A DNA stretch of 64,000 nucleotides, taken from assembly GCA_030549495.1 (NCBI GenBank), contig JAUIRK010001031.1, forward strand, positions 620,001 to 684,000, written 5' to 3'. Shown in pieces: positions 1 through 11,484 of the stretch. The notes below the pieces were generated by a model, which was not told where the DNA came from, ran no database searches, and saw only the letters and a list, made by a program, of their open reading frames with translations. The number at the start of each line of letters is the position of its first letter. Position 1 is the stretch's first letter. This DNA comes from Nectonema munidae (lineage: Eukaryota; Nematomorpha; Nectonematoida; Nectonematidae). Both the position numbers and the translations under genes were made by a program.

Positions 1-319
1 TATCAACTAAATCATATTTCTATGAATATGAAATTGTCTGGATAAGAGTGATGAAGTACTAAAAATTTTAAATAACAATTTTGGCCTCTTTTCAAATTCA
101 TTCCATGACAATTATATAAATATATATAATAACGCTGAAAATAACTCGATAAACGTTAACTTACCACTTAACATTCATACGAGGGACTGTATGAGTGTCT
201 AGGCAAGTTCAGAGTGTTTGAGATAGGGTGGATCAAATGCACTTGTATTTGTAAATGCTAAATTTGGTGTAATTGTATGTGATTTGAGCAAAATGTAGTG
301 ATAAATACAAGATTATGAA
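1..319. other. AT-rich non-coding stretch
   Basis: No open frame of note, no repeat termini and no recognisable motif. I see nothing that can be named here. Confidence 0.5.
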
Positions 320-465
320 GTATCATACCATACGTGACAGGATATCAATAAAAGCAACTTAAAAATCATTTCGGAAAATTTCCGTTTATGAGTGAAGCCA
401 AGATATAACTAATATTGAATTACCTGAAATGGTGAACATGTTTATATGTCAATTTGAAGTTGATT
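320..465. repeat. dispersed repeat, copy 1
   Basis: This stretch aligns by eye to 36781-36925 in the same orientation. Shared blocks include 'aggatatcaataaaagcaac' and 'tatcaatttgaag'-type words, with scattered substitutions and small indels. No coding content or terminal repeats could be assigned, so the class is unknown. It shows that both loci received copies of one interspersed element. Confidence 0.6.
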
Positions 466-708
466 TACAAGCAAGTCTGGTGCAAATTTCATAGCATAAC
501 ATATTGCAGCTAAGAGAACTTGCTTTATTTATTACATATTTTTCTTAATAATCTATAAATTTGTTGTGTATGCCCGCACATGTGTGTTTTACATGTAGGT
601 CTGTGACTTTTTGATGTAGCTTTGTGCTGAAGTTAGCAAACTTTTTACAGTTCTCATTTTCCTTGTTTTCTAATCCATCATATAAGAAAGTTTAATTTTG
701 TTATACAC
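466..708. other. AT-rich non-coding stretch
   Basis: Nothing recognised: no long frame, no clear repeats, no RNA gene. Confidence 0.45.
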
Positions 709-710
709 TA

Positions 711-1036
711 GAACCTACATTTTACGTACGGCACGGGACCGAAGGGCGGACGTAAAACGTAGGATTCGTAAAATCCAGGTTGACCTTTAAATTGACATAC
801 AGCACGAAAATCCTAGCCTGGATCACATATGGTCACACCGTGTACGACGTGAGGGACTATGGCAGCTAAAGAAAACTACTACAGTGAAGTTGGATGAATT
901 ATTAACCTTTATAAACTTTTTAATACATAAAATCACAAAGAAAAAACGTATTAATAATGCATTTAATGACCAAAAAGATGACGTCATCGCTCATTTGGCG
1001 AGGACGTAAAATCCAGGGAACGTAAAACGTAGGTTC
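711..1036. mobile_element. Tigger/pogo-like MITE
   Basis: A 326-bp non-coding element with inverted termini. The left end reads GAACCTACATTTTACGT and the right end is the complement of GAACCTACGTTTTACGT, each flanked by TA (709-710 and 1037-1038). The sub-terminal 'cggcacgggaccgaagg' block resembles the sub-terminal sequence of animal Tigger elements, and TA duplication is what Tc1/mariner/pogo elements make. The interior has no transposase, so it would depend on an enzyme supplied elsewhere. Assignment to Tigger rests on termini only. Confidence 0.7.
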
Positions 1037-2615
1037 TACTATTTTGAAAATTTTAAATATAAAGATTTATATTTAGGATTTAAGAAGTTTTAATTTAAGT
1101 AGAATGAAATCCTTCTTTGATTTATTGTAAAAAATATTGAAATTATTGATTTGAAATTCGTCAAAAAATTATAGTACATATAGTGTACATGAAGAAATCG
1201 CCTTTGTTCACTGCCTACATTAAAGATTAGAATATTTGTATGAGCATCTTTGGGTTTATGAAAAATGTAAGTATTTTATCTACATTTGCATTTTTGGTTT
1301 GATGGTAGAAGTATCTGTATTTGAGGCTCGAAAATAAGTATTTGATCCAACCCTGGTTTGAGCTAAGAATGGCAGTCACCCAATTCAACAATTGTGATAG
1401 CCGATTGTTTTCAAACAGTTAAAACTGCCTTGATAATCAAAAGTATGATAACGAGTGCGACCTCGATTTAACTACGTCAACTATACTTTTAGCGAAATGT
1501 CGTACGCCCGAATAAAATCCTTCGGCTATATCTCCGAGACCAAATTAGAAAGAGCCGGAATCAAGGTTTGGCTTCAAGTCTGCAATAATGTATATTTTAC
1601 AATTTATTCCTTTGTAATCCATAACATTTTTATTTTGTAGTGCTAGAGCATTAACCCTTATCTGTGCATCAGTTTATATATTATTATATGCAATATTTAC
1701 AAAGTGTGACAAAAGAGTTCTAGGGAGTCAGTTTCGGACTTGTGCAAATATTTGGAGTTGGAGTCAGATGCAGAATTTTTACCTTCCAACTGTGCAATCC
1801 TGGTAGAAATACCTTTTATTTAGTATTTAGTATCAAATTTCAAAACATTAGTATTTAAAGTCTTAAAAAATATTGGCGGATTACTCCCATTTATCAAAGT
1901 CCATAGTGATAATAGTAAAAGTTATTTCTAAAAAAATTGGATACTCTTGAGTTAAATTTATATCTTTTGATATAAAAGACGCAAAATATTTTCCATCTAT
2001 CACAGAGATGTGTGATCATTATTATAAAAAATACTTGTGCTTGGCATTTTTGATGGCCAATTTGGGATTATAAAAGCTGCCTTTAATTTCTTTCATATTG
2101 AGTATGTGCATAATCCTGGAAAATAAAGTGATAAAGTGAGGGAAGAAAATAAGAAGGGAGAACCTTTACTTCTTGAAAAGGACGTTAAAGAGATGCAAAA
2201 GTGAATCGAAGTTTGCAACTTTCACATATTTCACAGTAACATTGATTGCACTGCCGTCAAAAGGCAATTCAGCTTTATAATGATTAACCTATATAAAATA
2301 AAAAGATGTTTCCACTAAACCTTATATCAACTTGCATGAACACATCTACCCACACAAACTAAAAAACAATACAACTCCTAAAAGAAGTGTTGGAGGGATG
2401 ATTTGGAATTCAAAAACTTTGCTTTAACATCTAACATGCTGATTTAAAAATCAAAAATATTTTAACTGACGATATGGACCAAAAAATTAAAGATTTGATA
2501 AAAAATGTTTGAAAATAAAGAAATACAAATTAAGATTATGTACATAATGATTGTAATTCAAAAAATATATATATTTACAAACATTTTCTTCATTGAAATT
2601 TTGTTTTTTTCGAAC
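1037..2615. other. AT-rich stretch with old repeat scraps
   Basis: Mostly AT-rich DNA without genes. A GC-richer patch at about 1455-1590 has a 61-codon open frame whose product I do not recognise. Around 1715-1805 lie 'ggagttggagtcaga'-type words similar to the serine-codon-like CTCCGACTCC ends of some hAT repeats (compare 20935 and 22446). Nothing else is nameable. Confidence 0.4.
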
Positions 2616-3086
2616 TACCGTGATTTCCGAACTATAAGCCGCTACTTTTTTTACCACTCTTTGAACCTCGCGGCTTAAACAATGATGCGGCTAATTTATG
2701 GATTTCCCCCACGTTCACACATTGTGACGGTGCTAAGTTTTTTTGTCAACATGAAGCTTTCATTAGACCAATGAAATTGTCAAACAGGTTAAGGTGAAAC
2801 AATGTAACATTTTAGTTTACTGTTTAGATTAAATCGAGCGCGCTCAAATTTCCCATCCTCATGTCGATGTTGTTGTTAGCCCCTAGATTATACTATCTTT
2901 ATATGAGTATAATCTATCAGTTCAAAACAAAGCTTTACTGAGAAAGTATTTCCATAAAAGCAAATACTCTCAGGGAAAAGTGTAGAATTTTGTTACACTT
3001 TCGCAGCAGCAGCGATAAACCAGTGTAATTTCAGCCAACCCGCAAAAATCCACCATAAGGTACTGCTGGCTTTTCCCATCCTCATC

Positions 3087-3500
3087 ATGGGAGAGACAAA
3101 GAGAAATGCATATGATGCAGCTTTCAAGTTGAAGGGGATTGATCTGGCTATTGGAAAAAGAAATAGAGCTGCTGCACCGGAGCTTGGTCTTATTGAGTCG
3201 ATGATAAGACGTTGGGAACAGCAGCGTGAGGAATTGACTCAGTGCAAACAGACAACTAAAGCTTCCAGAGGGAAGAAAAGCAGATTGCCCAAAGTAGAAA
3301 ATGAGCTCGAAGACTGGGTCAACACACATAGAGCAGACGGCCGAGGTTTTTCAACTGTGCAGATCCGACTGAAAGCCAATCACCACCGCAATGAAGTTTG
3401 TCTCAGATTTATGAGAAGTAAAGACCTGTCCATCAGGGTACGGATGAGTCGGTGTCAGCAGCTCCCTCCAGACTACGAGGAACTTCCACAAATTCACTGA
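3087..3500 (+). pseudogene. pogo/Tigger transposase, N-terminal part
   Basis: Opens with MGETKRNAYDAAFKLKGIDL, typical of the helix-turn-helix DNA-binding domain of pogo/Tigger/CENP-B-like transposases. A second HTH follows (around residues 45-110, with 'ENELEDWV' and 'GRGFSTVQIR'). The frame stops at 3498-3500, at about residue 137, where the family normally goes on into the DDE domain. The next block of transposase sequence (FTDAKIAEHSIGPHDIINMD) starts at about 3492 in another frame, so one frameshift near 3490 separates the two, and a middle portion of the protein is missing. In life the protein would bind the TIRs and cut them. This copy cannot make an active enzyme. Confidence 0.85.
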
Positions 3501-3687
3501 TGCAAAGATAGCGGAGCATTCCATTGGCCCGCACGACATCATAAATATGGATGAGGTTCCTCTGACGTTTATACTGACTCTCACTCGGACTGTCAACAGG
3601 AAAGGCGATTCATGCTTCACGCTGAAAACAACTGGGCATGAAAAAACGCCCCTCACCTGTGTTCTTAGCTGCACGGCATTGGGATGA
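3492..3687 (+). pseudogene. pogo/Tigger transposase, DDE-domain fragment
   Basis: Reads FTDAKIAEHSIGPHDIINMD, then EVPLTF, RTVNRKG and TTGHEKTPLTCVL, ending at a stop. The 'NMDE.PLTF' block holds the first catalytic aspartate of the DDE superfamily endonuclease domain, and 'TGHEK....VL' is the following conserved strand. The second and third acidic residues are absent because the rest of the domain has been lost before the right TIR. It is one frame away from the N-terminal fragment. Confidence 0.85.
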
Positions 3688-3945
3688 CTTCAGTGGTTTC
3701 AGTGAACAGGAGGAGAAAATAGTAACCAATGACTTTCTTGGTAGGCTACTGTTTACCGCTAATTTTTTATATTTGTTACAAGCAGTGTTTAGTAAAAAGC
3801 CTGTGTAAAGTTCATTTGTTTCAATGTACTAGTAGGCACACGGCTTATAGACATGTACGGCTTATTTATGTTCAAAATAACTATTTTATAAAAAATACAG
3901 TGCGGCTTATATTCAGATGCGCTCAATAGTTCGGAAATTACGGTA

Positions 3946-4681
3946 TGTTGTTGAGAACTAGATACCTATTTCAACTTTCACTGATTTTGGTTGACTAATT
4001 TACTGTAAAGAATATAAAAAAAGAACTAAGTTCAGCTTTTTTGGTAGATAATTTGAGTACTAATCTTTTAGCTCGCATTATCGATGGATATTTCGCATGT
4101 CTTCACACACTTGTTTGGTGGAATTACATTCATCTTCACTAATTTCTAAGTAGTGATTTTTTTGGTTTATTTAAAATTTAAAGGAAACATTTTTTAAAAT
4201 TTTTTTATACGTCATTGAATTCCTTTGCATAATAAAATTCTGAAAGTTTTTGCCTGATTCATTATCGGCATTTTAATGGCAGCAATAAAAGTATCGACAG
4301 GTACAGTTTTAGATTTGGAATTAATATAATTAGACAACTATGCATTGAATGTGGTAAGCAAAAATATGTTTTATAACAAACTTAATTTTCCTAAATTCAA
4401 TACAAAACTAAAATATACTCTTAGTTAAAGAAATCCCAATTATAGCTACGATATAATATCCTAATTAAAATACGAAAAAACTAAAATATGACGTTGCTGA
4501 CAAAACCTAAACTTTATTGACTTTAATTGTTTTAAATAGCCATTGCTATGTTAAAATCTGGTTTTATTTAAAAAAGTATTCTAAGGACATAGAAAAAAAT
4601 TGTCTTTATCGATTCCCGTCGCCTACTGATCAAAATTATAAATAGTTAATAATAATAACCGCTAAAATATTTATGGAATAC
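3946..4681. other. AT-rich non-coding stretch
   Basis: No frames, termini or RNA-like structures recognised. Confidence 0.4.
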
Positions 4682-4890
4682 AGGGGCGCACCTCCTTAAA
4701 ATTATTAGGAGGGACGGACTTTTTTTATAATTTTTAAAATCCGTAAAACAAAGTAATATGGAAAGTCTACTAACAAGCCAAACAAGTCTTTTAATGATAT
4801 AAAAAAGATATAGAATTGAAAAAATTCAAAATTATTGGTGGAGCGAAAGGCCTTTTCACCCCCTTGAAATCACAAGCCCATGGAATACCA
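4682..4890 (+). repeat. hAT-type repeat end, CAGGGGCGCAC family
   Basis: Begins CAGGGGCGCACCTCC, followed by 'ttaaaattattagg'. The same start recurs at 17319 in this orientation and, reversed, at about 24885, 28297 and 31808. CAGGGG starts are typical of hAT ends. The right boundary is not clear; I stop where similarity to the others fades. Confidence 0.5.
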
Positions 4891-5774
4891 ACTTTAAATA
4901 AAAATAGGCAGGAAGAAGACCATATGTTAGGCGCAGATTAACCTATGGTAAGTGGGCAAAGTAGGACATACGGATAAATTGAAAACGGCACGCACATCAC
5001 TAGGCAAAAAATAAATGAGCATTTAGTTTATACCAGTGAAGTATTCCAATAAAAAAATTACACGGAGCTCTAGGCTTTAAGGCTTCTTTTGTATATTGTT
5101 TACAGGAATCCTAAGTATAGCGGTTCACTACTTCAAAGATTTTTTGGGAAGTAATATCTGTAAAAGGAGCTAACTAGCTTGCCGACTAACCTAATCTCTA
5201 GTCTCACTGAATTATATAGACGAAATAATTACATCATCTAAATAGTAAAAATATTGCATCAAAATGAACACAATCAGATTTGGCATCAAAATTGTGTGCT
5301 AGCAAGGATTGGTTCGAAAAGCTTAAAAACTATTCAACCTCAAAAGTGTTAAGCTTTGCCAATTAAAAAAAAATATATTCGGGCTCTAAAAATAAAAGTT
5401 TGCTCATAATCTATTGGATGCCCAACTCTAAAGTTTGGATCATAAAACATTGACTGAAGAATGGTTTCATCAGTGTTTTGTTTTTCAGTAAAGCTAGAAG
5501 CTTGTACTTGGACGTAAAAGAAATCTTGATCACTCGTTGGGAAAAATATTGCCCAGAATATGTAGAAAATTAGACGATTTTTATTCCAAAATACATCAAT
5601 CTTTATTTGAAATTAAAAGACACGGCATATTAGTTAATTCACCTAAGGAATAGGATCCTCATATGATTCGAGCAATACAATTTTAAAACGCAATGTAAGT
5701 TTAAGATGGGAAAAAGTTGAGTAACCTCTAAGTATTACGGATATTAATTGTGTTCTCTAACTACACACATGTGT
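4891..5774. other. AT-rich non-coding stretch
   Basis: Nothing recognised beyond short AT-rich runs. Confidence 0.4.
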
Positions 5775-6123
5775 ATTGAAACTAGTGATGGGACGATTAA
5801 TCGGAATCGTATCAGAATAATCGGAAATTTTCTCTAGCATCGGAAATCGGAATCGGAGTGGAAATATTTCAACTCGCTCCGATACCAAAACGATTCCAAG
5901 TTAATTCGTTACATTGATTTCCTTTACTTAGGATTTTATTGTATAAATGATTTTACTACTTAGTGTGTAGAATCATTTGATTCGACAAAATTATTTAATT
6001 ATAAAAAAATTTAACATTTTTTGTGTTAATTGTGCATTATTATGTTTAAGCTACTTTTTTTTTTGTAAATTTAGTGTTATAATTTTATATAAAAAAATTT
6101 TCATGTACATTTTAAATGTTAAA

Positions 6124-6205
6124 ACCGCATGTATCGAACTATGAGTAATTTGTCTAGTGCGGGACACAAGCTCAACGCACAACCCACTCACTTAAATACA
6201 TCAGT
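6124..6205 (-). repeat. possible SINE fragment inside the hAT element
   Basis: On the minus strand it contains 'catagttcgatacatgcgg', close to the shared core of the SINE copies near 8.4, 24.0 and 51.2 kb. The tRNA-like boxes are not clear here. It would be a second-level insertion inside the hAT element or part of that element's own sequence. Confidence 0.3.
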
Positions 6206-6542
6206 TCAAATAAATTTTATTTAAATAATAAATTAAAACTAATTGTAAAATCTCATTGTGTAAGTCGGATGTGTCGATCATTCGCTTAAATCGAAAATGA
6301 TACTGGTCCTCATCGCATTTAAGAACTAATAACATTGTAGAAACTTTTCTTAACTCGAAGTGATAATGAGCGAATCGTTGAATTCAATTTCAGTTTTGAA
6401 AAATGTTTTAAAAAAAGAAAAATTCAAAATGAGAAAGAAAACAAGAAAAAGAAGTCATCAATTTTATATATAACAACAACTCGAAAACTAGAGACTGAAA
6501 TAACGAAATATTTAAAATATAAATTAATAGAAAAAAACTCAA

Positions 6543-6766
6543 GTCCGTTTGAATGGTGGAAAGCTAACAAATAAGACCTTCCAATATTGGCGTTTTTTTC
6601 AAAAAAGTATTTATGTGCTCCGCCTTCTTCAGTTGAAAGTGAAAGAGTTTTTAGTATTGGAGGAAATATTTATTCTCCTAAAAGAAATCGCTTAGAAGCA
6701 AAAACAGGAGAAATGCTTATGTTTTTGCACTATAATTTACGAAAGCTCCAATTTAATTACGATTGA
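6543..6766 (+). pseudogene. hAT transposase C-terminal dimerisation region
   Basis: Translates as PFEWWKANK, stop, then DLPILAFFSKKYLCAPPSSV, ESERVFSIGG, RNRLEAKTGEMLMFLHYNLR. This is the hATC dimerisation motif found at the C-terminus of hAT-family transposases: 'W...LP.L...A..YL..P.SS..SER.FS.GG....RNRL....E.L.FLH.N'. One in-frame stop follows the tryptophan-containing start. The catalytic domain and the BED zinc finger upstream are gone. Confidence 0.9.
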
Positions 6767-7083
6767 TTCAAAAGATCTCTATGTAATATTAATAAAATTT
6801 TATTCTATCATTATAAGCTGAATATGCTTCTCACTGCTCAAAATTATGACTATAGTTTTTTCAATTTTCAAAATTTTCAAAAGTGGATTATTTATATAAT
6901 TTTGCTTTCATATTGAGAATATTTATTCGCAAAAAGTGATAGAAATTAATTGAAGTTCAAAATAATATTAAAAAGTTATTTCGAGTTGTAATATTTTAGA
7001 ATCGGAATTGTATCGGGAACAGGTATATTAAGTAGAATCGGAATCGTAATTAATTTTGGTATCGTCCCATCACTAATTGAAAC

Positions 7084-8430
7084 TAAAAATAAATGAAAAA
7101 AACAAAGCTTTGAAAATAAGTACACTCTGATAGGGTTTCTTTTTATATGATATCCGATATATTTTTATTAGGAAAATTGGTTAAAGATAGAATAAAATGA
7201 AAAAGGAAGTAATCTTTGAGAAAAGTTTGGGAACAATTATTATTCACGCAAAAAAATGTTTTTACATTCCGAATTTTCATATAACTACGCTTAGTTTGGA
7301 ACGTAATTAATCTGATACACGAGGGAATACTGTATATAAAAAAAAGAACAAAATATTAATATAAATTACGGGGGAGGAGGGGGTGAAAGACATAATCACC
7401 TCTTGCACAAATCTAATAATAAATAGATAACTAAATAATCTGAAATTGGTTGCTTTTTTAAAACCATAATACTACTAAATACAAAATGAATGAACTTGTT
7501 GCTCATAAGCTAGTGCAGCAAATCAGTTGTATGCTTAGCAGTACATAACATACGTTATAATTAGTTAGGGGCATTAGAGCGGGCAATCTAAATAAAGACT
7601 TGGTGAACATCTTTTACACGAGAAGCAACAATTATGAGCTGAGTGTCGCATTGAAAACTCCTAGGATTCTAATACCGTTATATGAAAATTTTAAAAGCAT
7701 TTTAGTAAATAGTCAATACCCATCTCTTATTCCATTTAGTTAGACAAAAATATAACTTTTTAATCATTCGCAGTTATTTTGTATGTTTATTATAAACACT
7801 CCTTTTTGATCATATTTAATAAAAGGACCTGGAGTTGTTGTAAAATGTGACAAAACGTTCATGTCCACTGAGTTGAAGTTTTAAAAAGTTCACGAAAAAT
7901 ACTTTTAAATAACACTTTTAAATTTGGCTATACATAAAATGAGTTCACGTGATGTATGTGTCCTGCAATTAGCAAATTGCCCTTTAAGTAGACTTCTTTA
8001 AAATTATTCTTTTTTTGGAGGCCATTTATATATTAAGAGTGAAAAAAGCGATAGTGCAAGAGGGTTTTCAAGGAGAAACAAAAATGAAAATTCAAAAATT
8101 ATACTTATATTCCTTGGTTTTATTTGTCTTTGTGACTAAAAGTTTAGTGTAACTATTATTAAAAGATTGAAAATATTTTTTATATTTATTTCCATACACT
8201 TTGAAATATTAAGGCATTAATAAAATGGAGTTATGTTATAAGTTTAAAAAGCATACAATCTACTTATAAAAATTGTTTTCTAAGTATTGGAACGCGCAAT
8301 ACTTTGATCAGCTAGGTTTGGTACTCCATCATCAAAAAGTTTGCAATACATGCAAAATTATCAATGTTTCTAAGATCTCTTTAGTCTAAACACAACAGAT
8401 TTATTAGATAGGAAAGTTAACGGTACCTTA
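7084..8430. other. AT-rich stretch with degenerate repeat
   Basis: No gene seen. A degraded block at about 7770-7930 resembles 10460-10600 ('gttttgaaaagtttacgaaaaa'-type words, with differences), suggesting two old copies of one repeat. A G-rich patch (7366-7386) precedes ordinary AT-rich DNA. Confidence 0.35.
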
Positions 8431-8520
8431 GAGTGTTTTCGTGTACAAGGCACAATTGCACCGCTTCTGTCAAACTATGCGTACACAAAGCTTGTTGCTG
8501 GGTTGAAGCTCACGTACACA
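8431..8520 (-). repeat. SINE family A, partial copy
   Basis: Read on the minus strand it holds 'catagtttgacagaagcgg' followed by 'tgcaattgtgccttg' and 'acgaaaacactc', the same core as the fuller copies at 23990-24137 and 51167-51298. The tRNA-like head is mostly lost or diverged. Confidence 0.55.
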
Positions 8521-8603
8521 AAATCAAATACCACAAGACAAATATGGCATTGGAAAAATGAAAAGAGCATTAATAACAATTAACAACAGTATTTGAATAT
8601 ATA

Positions 8604-8723
8604 TACCATTTTTACTTCTAAATTGTCTTTTTTCAATTTTAATTTATATTTTAGAAAGAGCGTTTAGAAATGAAAAAAGACAATTTAGAAGTAAAAAAAG
8701 ATAATTTTGAAGTAAAAATGGTA
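8604..8723. mobile_element. fold-back MITE, copy 1
   Basis: A 120-bp near-palindrome: 'taccatttttacttctaaa' at one end and its complement at the other, with inner arms 'ttgtcttttttca' / 'tgaaaaaagacaa'. A second copy of the same design lies at 41279-41436. No coding content; the class of the parent element is unknown. Confidence 0.6.
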
Positions 8724-9065
8724 TATTGAATACAACAGTTGCTTTGTGTTGATTTAACGAAATATGTAGCAAAGAAATATTTAGCTAATTTGCTAAATAT
8801 ATAACTAAATGAGTAGTTGATATAAAAGTAGATAGAAACTCAATAAGAACTAACAAAAAAGATAGTGTGATAGCTAAGTAACCATAAAGAAACTATATCG
8901 ATTGATAAATTAAGAATTAGATAACTATTTTTAGGCGTAATTTTAACGTTATACGATTTATTGCAATTCTGGAGTTGCATTTTTGATCGGAAATGAGTTA
9001 GACTAATTAGATTGCTTTGTTAACTATTTCAGTTCTAAGAGTGATATGTAAAAAATATTAAATAC
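8724..9065. other. AT-rich stretch
   Basis: Low-complexity 'taactaa'-like words (also around 49500-49720 and 61540-61560). If the Piwi-like exon next door belongs to a live gene, this is part of its following intron on the minus strand. Confidence 0.35.
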
Positions 9066-9267
9066 TTGTTCTGGGAGTTTTTTAGGTAGATAAAGTTTAG
9101 CTCCATCGAAACATCGAGTAGTCCCAAGCTTTAAAGATAGTTGTGAAATTATTTTGAAGCAGTATGGTTTATTTGATATCTGAGGATCAAATGATACGTG
9201 ATATTCATAAATGGCATCGGAAGGATTGTTAAACTTCAAAGGCACATAGTTTACATAAAGACGTGTC
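9066..9267 (-). CDS. exon of a Piwi/Argonaute-family protein (N-terminal domain)
   Basis: A 202-nt minus-strand exon. A good acceptor (tttcttttag) precedes 9267, and a usable donor (CAA|GTATTT) follows 9066. The 67 codons begin TRLYVNYVPLKFNNPSDAIY and continue with EYHVSFDPQ and TTRCFDGAKLYLPKKLPEQ. This matches the start of the Piwi/Argonaute N domain, where 'N.f.l.......i..Y.V.f.P.i' and 'l......FDG..LYlPk.L' are conserved. Such proteins bind small guide RNAs and silence transposons. The exon begins after the second base of a codon and ends between codons. I could not find the flanking exons (the L1/PAZ part should lie below 9066, the start above 9267), so either introns are long or this is an isolated copied exon. 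Within the exon the frame is clean, which favours a live gene. Confidence 0.68.
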
Positions 9268-10439
9268 CTAAAAGAAATAATAAACGGGAGACTTCAAAAA
9301 AAACGACAGGCACTCTAATTCAAAGAACTTATAAATTCATCAAAAATCCTTGAAAAATCAAAACTCTTTGGTATTCCGAGTATTAATAATACTAGTTCAT
9401 CAATGAAAGATCTAAGCCTAGCCAGATATATCGCCTAATTATTTGGGACGTATAGGGGTCCTGAGCGGCCTTGTAGTGTTTTGACTCAAAGATTTAGATA
9501 AAAATTATGGACATATGCAAAAATGACTACCCTGTAAATTTAAAAATATCTATTTACTTCAATATTCAAAGGAATTTTAACATAAATAGTAAAAATTATA
9601 AATTTAAAACCATCTGTAAAATTTTAAACCTTTTCATAATGTATTTTCCAAAAAATAAAAATCTTTACAACATAAAAAGTGTGAAATTTTAATGAAAAAA
9701 TTTTGCACACAGAAATCTTAAATGTTATGAAGCGCACAAAAAACGCACATATTTTTCTCCTACAAACAAGACTGCAAATGTGACTCTATCAATTTGAATC
9801 TCTTGTATAAAGTGAAACCAAGGCAGGAAAGGAAACAAAGAAGAAACGATGACTTGTTTGAGACACCTTTATTTTTTGTGTCATTTTTTTATTATCTAAT
9901 TACTTCAAATCACGCATTTTCGATATTATGACCTAGTAGATTCTAATCAATCATTGCTATCTGTAATTTCTTGTGTTAGAAAAGTAGACGAGCAAGCACA
10001 TCATTTAACTTTCGTTTGACCATTTGCTTCTGAAACTTTATTTCCTTTTCAATAAACAGCATTTGTTTGGGCTTCATTCAGTTTTTAAAACTTTCCAACT
10101 TTCTATATTTTGTACTCAAAACAATGATAAAATTTTTGTTCTTATAAAAAATTAGTGTTTAAATTAATAACGGGTTTTAAAACAAACGCTAAAGTATACT
10201 TTTACTAGACAATATTTTAGAGACGCCGCTACATTGAATTATACCAAGGGTTTACCTGATCGCAACAAAATTAGGTTATATAAAAATTAGAATGGCGATA
10301 GTAATGAGATTAAACAACGTGGTGTAAAAACGATATAGTATAGTATTTTTATATATAGATTATATCATAACATGTAAAATTTTTAACAAAATTTGTAGTT
10401 CCACTTATCTATAACGCATTATTCAATGCAAAGCGGAAA
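9268..10439. other. AT-rich non-coding stretch
   Basis: No exon of the Piwi-like gene could be found here. A 61-codon AT-rich frame at 9507-9692 looks like chance. Nothing else is nameable. Confidence 0.35.
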
Positions 10440-10655
10440 AAATATGATTTTTTAATTATTAGCAATTATTATTGGCCATGATTTTAAACGCTCCTTTTTA
10501 TTAAAAACGAATATAAAACTTAAATGTTTTAAAACGTGATAACTTGCATGTCTTTGGCTGAGGTTTTGAAAAGTTTACGAAAAAGTTATGCAAAATTCTA
10601 AGATAGAGCGAGTGTCACAATAAAAGATTTCACGGGTCGCAGGTTGCCCACCTCT
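10440..10655. repeat. hAT-type repeat end
   Basis: Ends with 'gtcgcaggttgcccacctct', the complement of the GGTGGGCAACCTGCGAC-type end seen in many animal hAT elements. The interior resembles a degraded block at about 7770-7930. The other end was not found. Confidence 0.4.
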
Positions 10656-11011
10656 ATTCATATTGAAAGTTTATATGTTTATCATTAAAACCTGTTTCTA
10701 ACGGTCAAACATGGGAACAATTGAAAATTATGCCTGTAGGCAGATGAGTGACCAATTTATTAAGCTTCTATTTTTTTTGTTGTTATACTGAATCAGGATG
10801 TTGTAGAGTTGTCGGTATAGGCAAGTGACTGTCCTAACAAAGTGACCACTAAAATAGCTTTTACTAAGTGTATATTATATATACTGGCCCGTAAACAGAA
10901 TTGGGTGAGAAGGAAAAGTGGAATTTTTCCCGTACCTTCCAGGTTTTTCAAAGTGAAAAAATTCTAATCCAATTTATGAAATATTCACACAAAACTACAA
11001 CTGTTTGGTCA
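10656..11011. other. AT-rich non-coding stretch
   Basis: Nothing recognised. Confidence 0.4.
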
Positions 11012-11019
11012 CTTTACAT

Positions 11020-11476
11020 CATTGGTTTCTAAACTGTGGGCCATGGCCCCCTGCGGGCCATAATCTGAGGCTATACATAAATAAAACCTACGCATGACCT
11101 ACGTTGTGCTTTAAGTGAAACAAAACCAAGAATCAAGAAGCTTGTCGATAATCACCCTTCATACTGAGTAGAATTGTCTCCCAACTAGAGCACTTAATTG
11201 TTACAATGTTATCAAATTTGTAAGATTCAAAGATTAAATCACATAGCGTAAAATTAATAAACTTTTTCCATCCAGTGAATTTTCTGTTTACTTCTTTTTT
11301 TGCTTATTCTTGAAACACCTTTTAGCAAAATGCCCTTTTTAATTAATCTTATGATTATAATTGTTAGATACTAGTAAACAGTCACGGCATTCACCGGCTA
11401 TGATTGTTGTGGGAGCCATAGACAAGGATCATGTATGAAAAGTGGGTAACGATGAGAAGAAGTTTAGAAACCACTG
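11020..11476. mobile_element. small non-autonomous hAT (Charlie-like ends)
   Basis: A 457-bp element with imperfect inverted ends: CATTGGTTTCTAAACTGTGG on the left and the complement of CAGTGGTTTCTAAACTTC on the right. The flanks CTTTACAT (11012-11019) and TTTTACAT (11477-11484) agree at 7 of 8 bases, as expected for an aged hAT target duplication. The sub-terminal 'gggccatggccccctgcgggcc' GC patch is also typical of this group. No transposase inside. Confidence 0.78.
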
Positions 11477-11484
11477 TTTTACAT

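Larger units (their letters stand above)
2618..3943 (+). mobile_element. pogo/Tigger DNA transposon, internally deleted
   Basis: A 1326-bp element bounded by TA at 2616-2617 and 3944-3945. The inverted termini match well: CCGTGATTTCCGAACTAT on the left and the complement of CCGTAATTTCCGAACTAT on the right. It carries the front of a pogo-family transposase (3087-3500) and a piece of its catalytic domain (3492-3687), but is far shorter than an autonomous element (usually 2-3 kb). The termini are well kept while the coding part is not, which is typical of a copy that moved, or could have moved, with help in trans. Family assignment comes from both TIR/TSD structure and protein content. Confidence 0.88.
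5783..7075 (+). mobile_element. hAT transposon with perfect 8-bp target duplication
   Basis: A 1293-bp element. It starts TAGTGATGGGACGAT, ends with the exact complement ATCGTCCCATCACTA, and is flanked by ATTGAAAC on both sides (5775-5782 and 7076-7083). An 8-bp duplication and TAGTGATGGG ends are hallmarks of hAT elements. The sub-terminal regions repeat 'atcggaatcgg' words, which may be transposase binding sites. Only the C-terminal coding piece survives (6543-6766); a full hAT would be 2.5-4 kb. Perfect TSDs point to fairly recent movement by a non-autonomous copy. Confidence 0.92.

Noticed and set aside
1455-1640. 61-codon frame in a GC-richer patch
   Set aside because: No family match that I can recall, no splice or promoter support; mentioned only in the region entry.
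2970-3329. 119-codon minus-strand frame opposite the pogo transposase
   Set aside because: Shadow of the plus-strand transposase, which has recognisable motifs.
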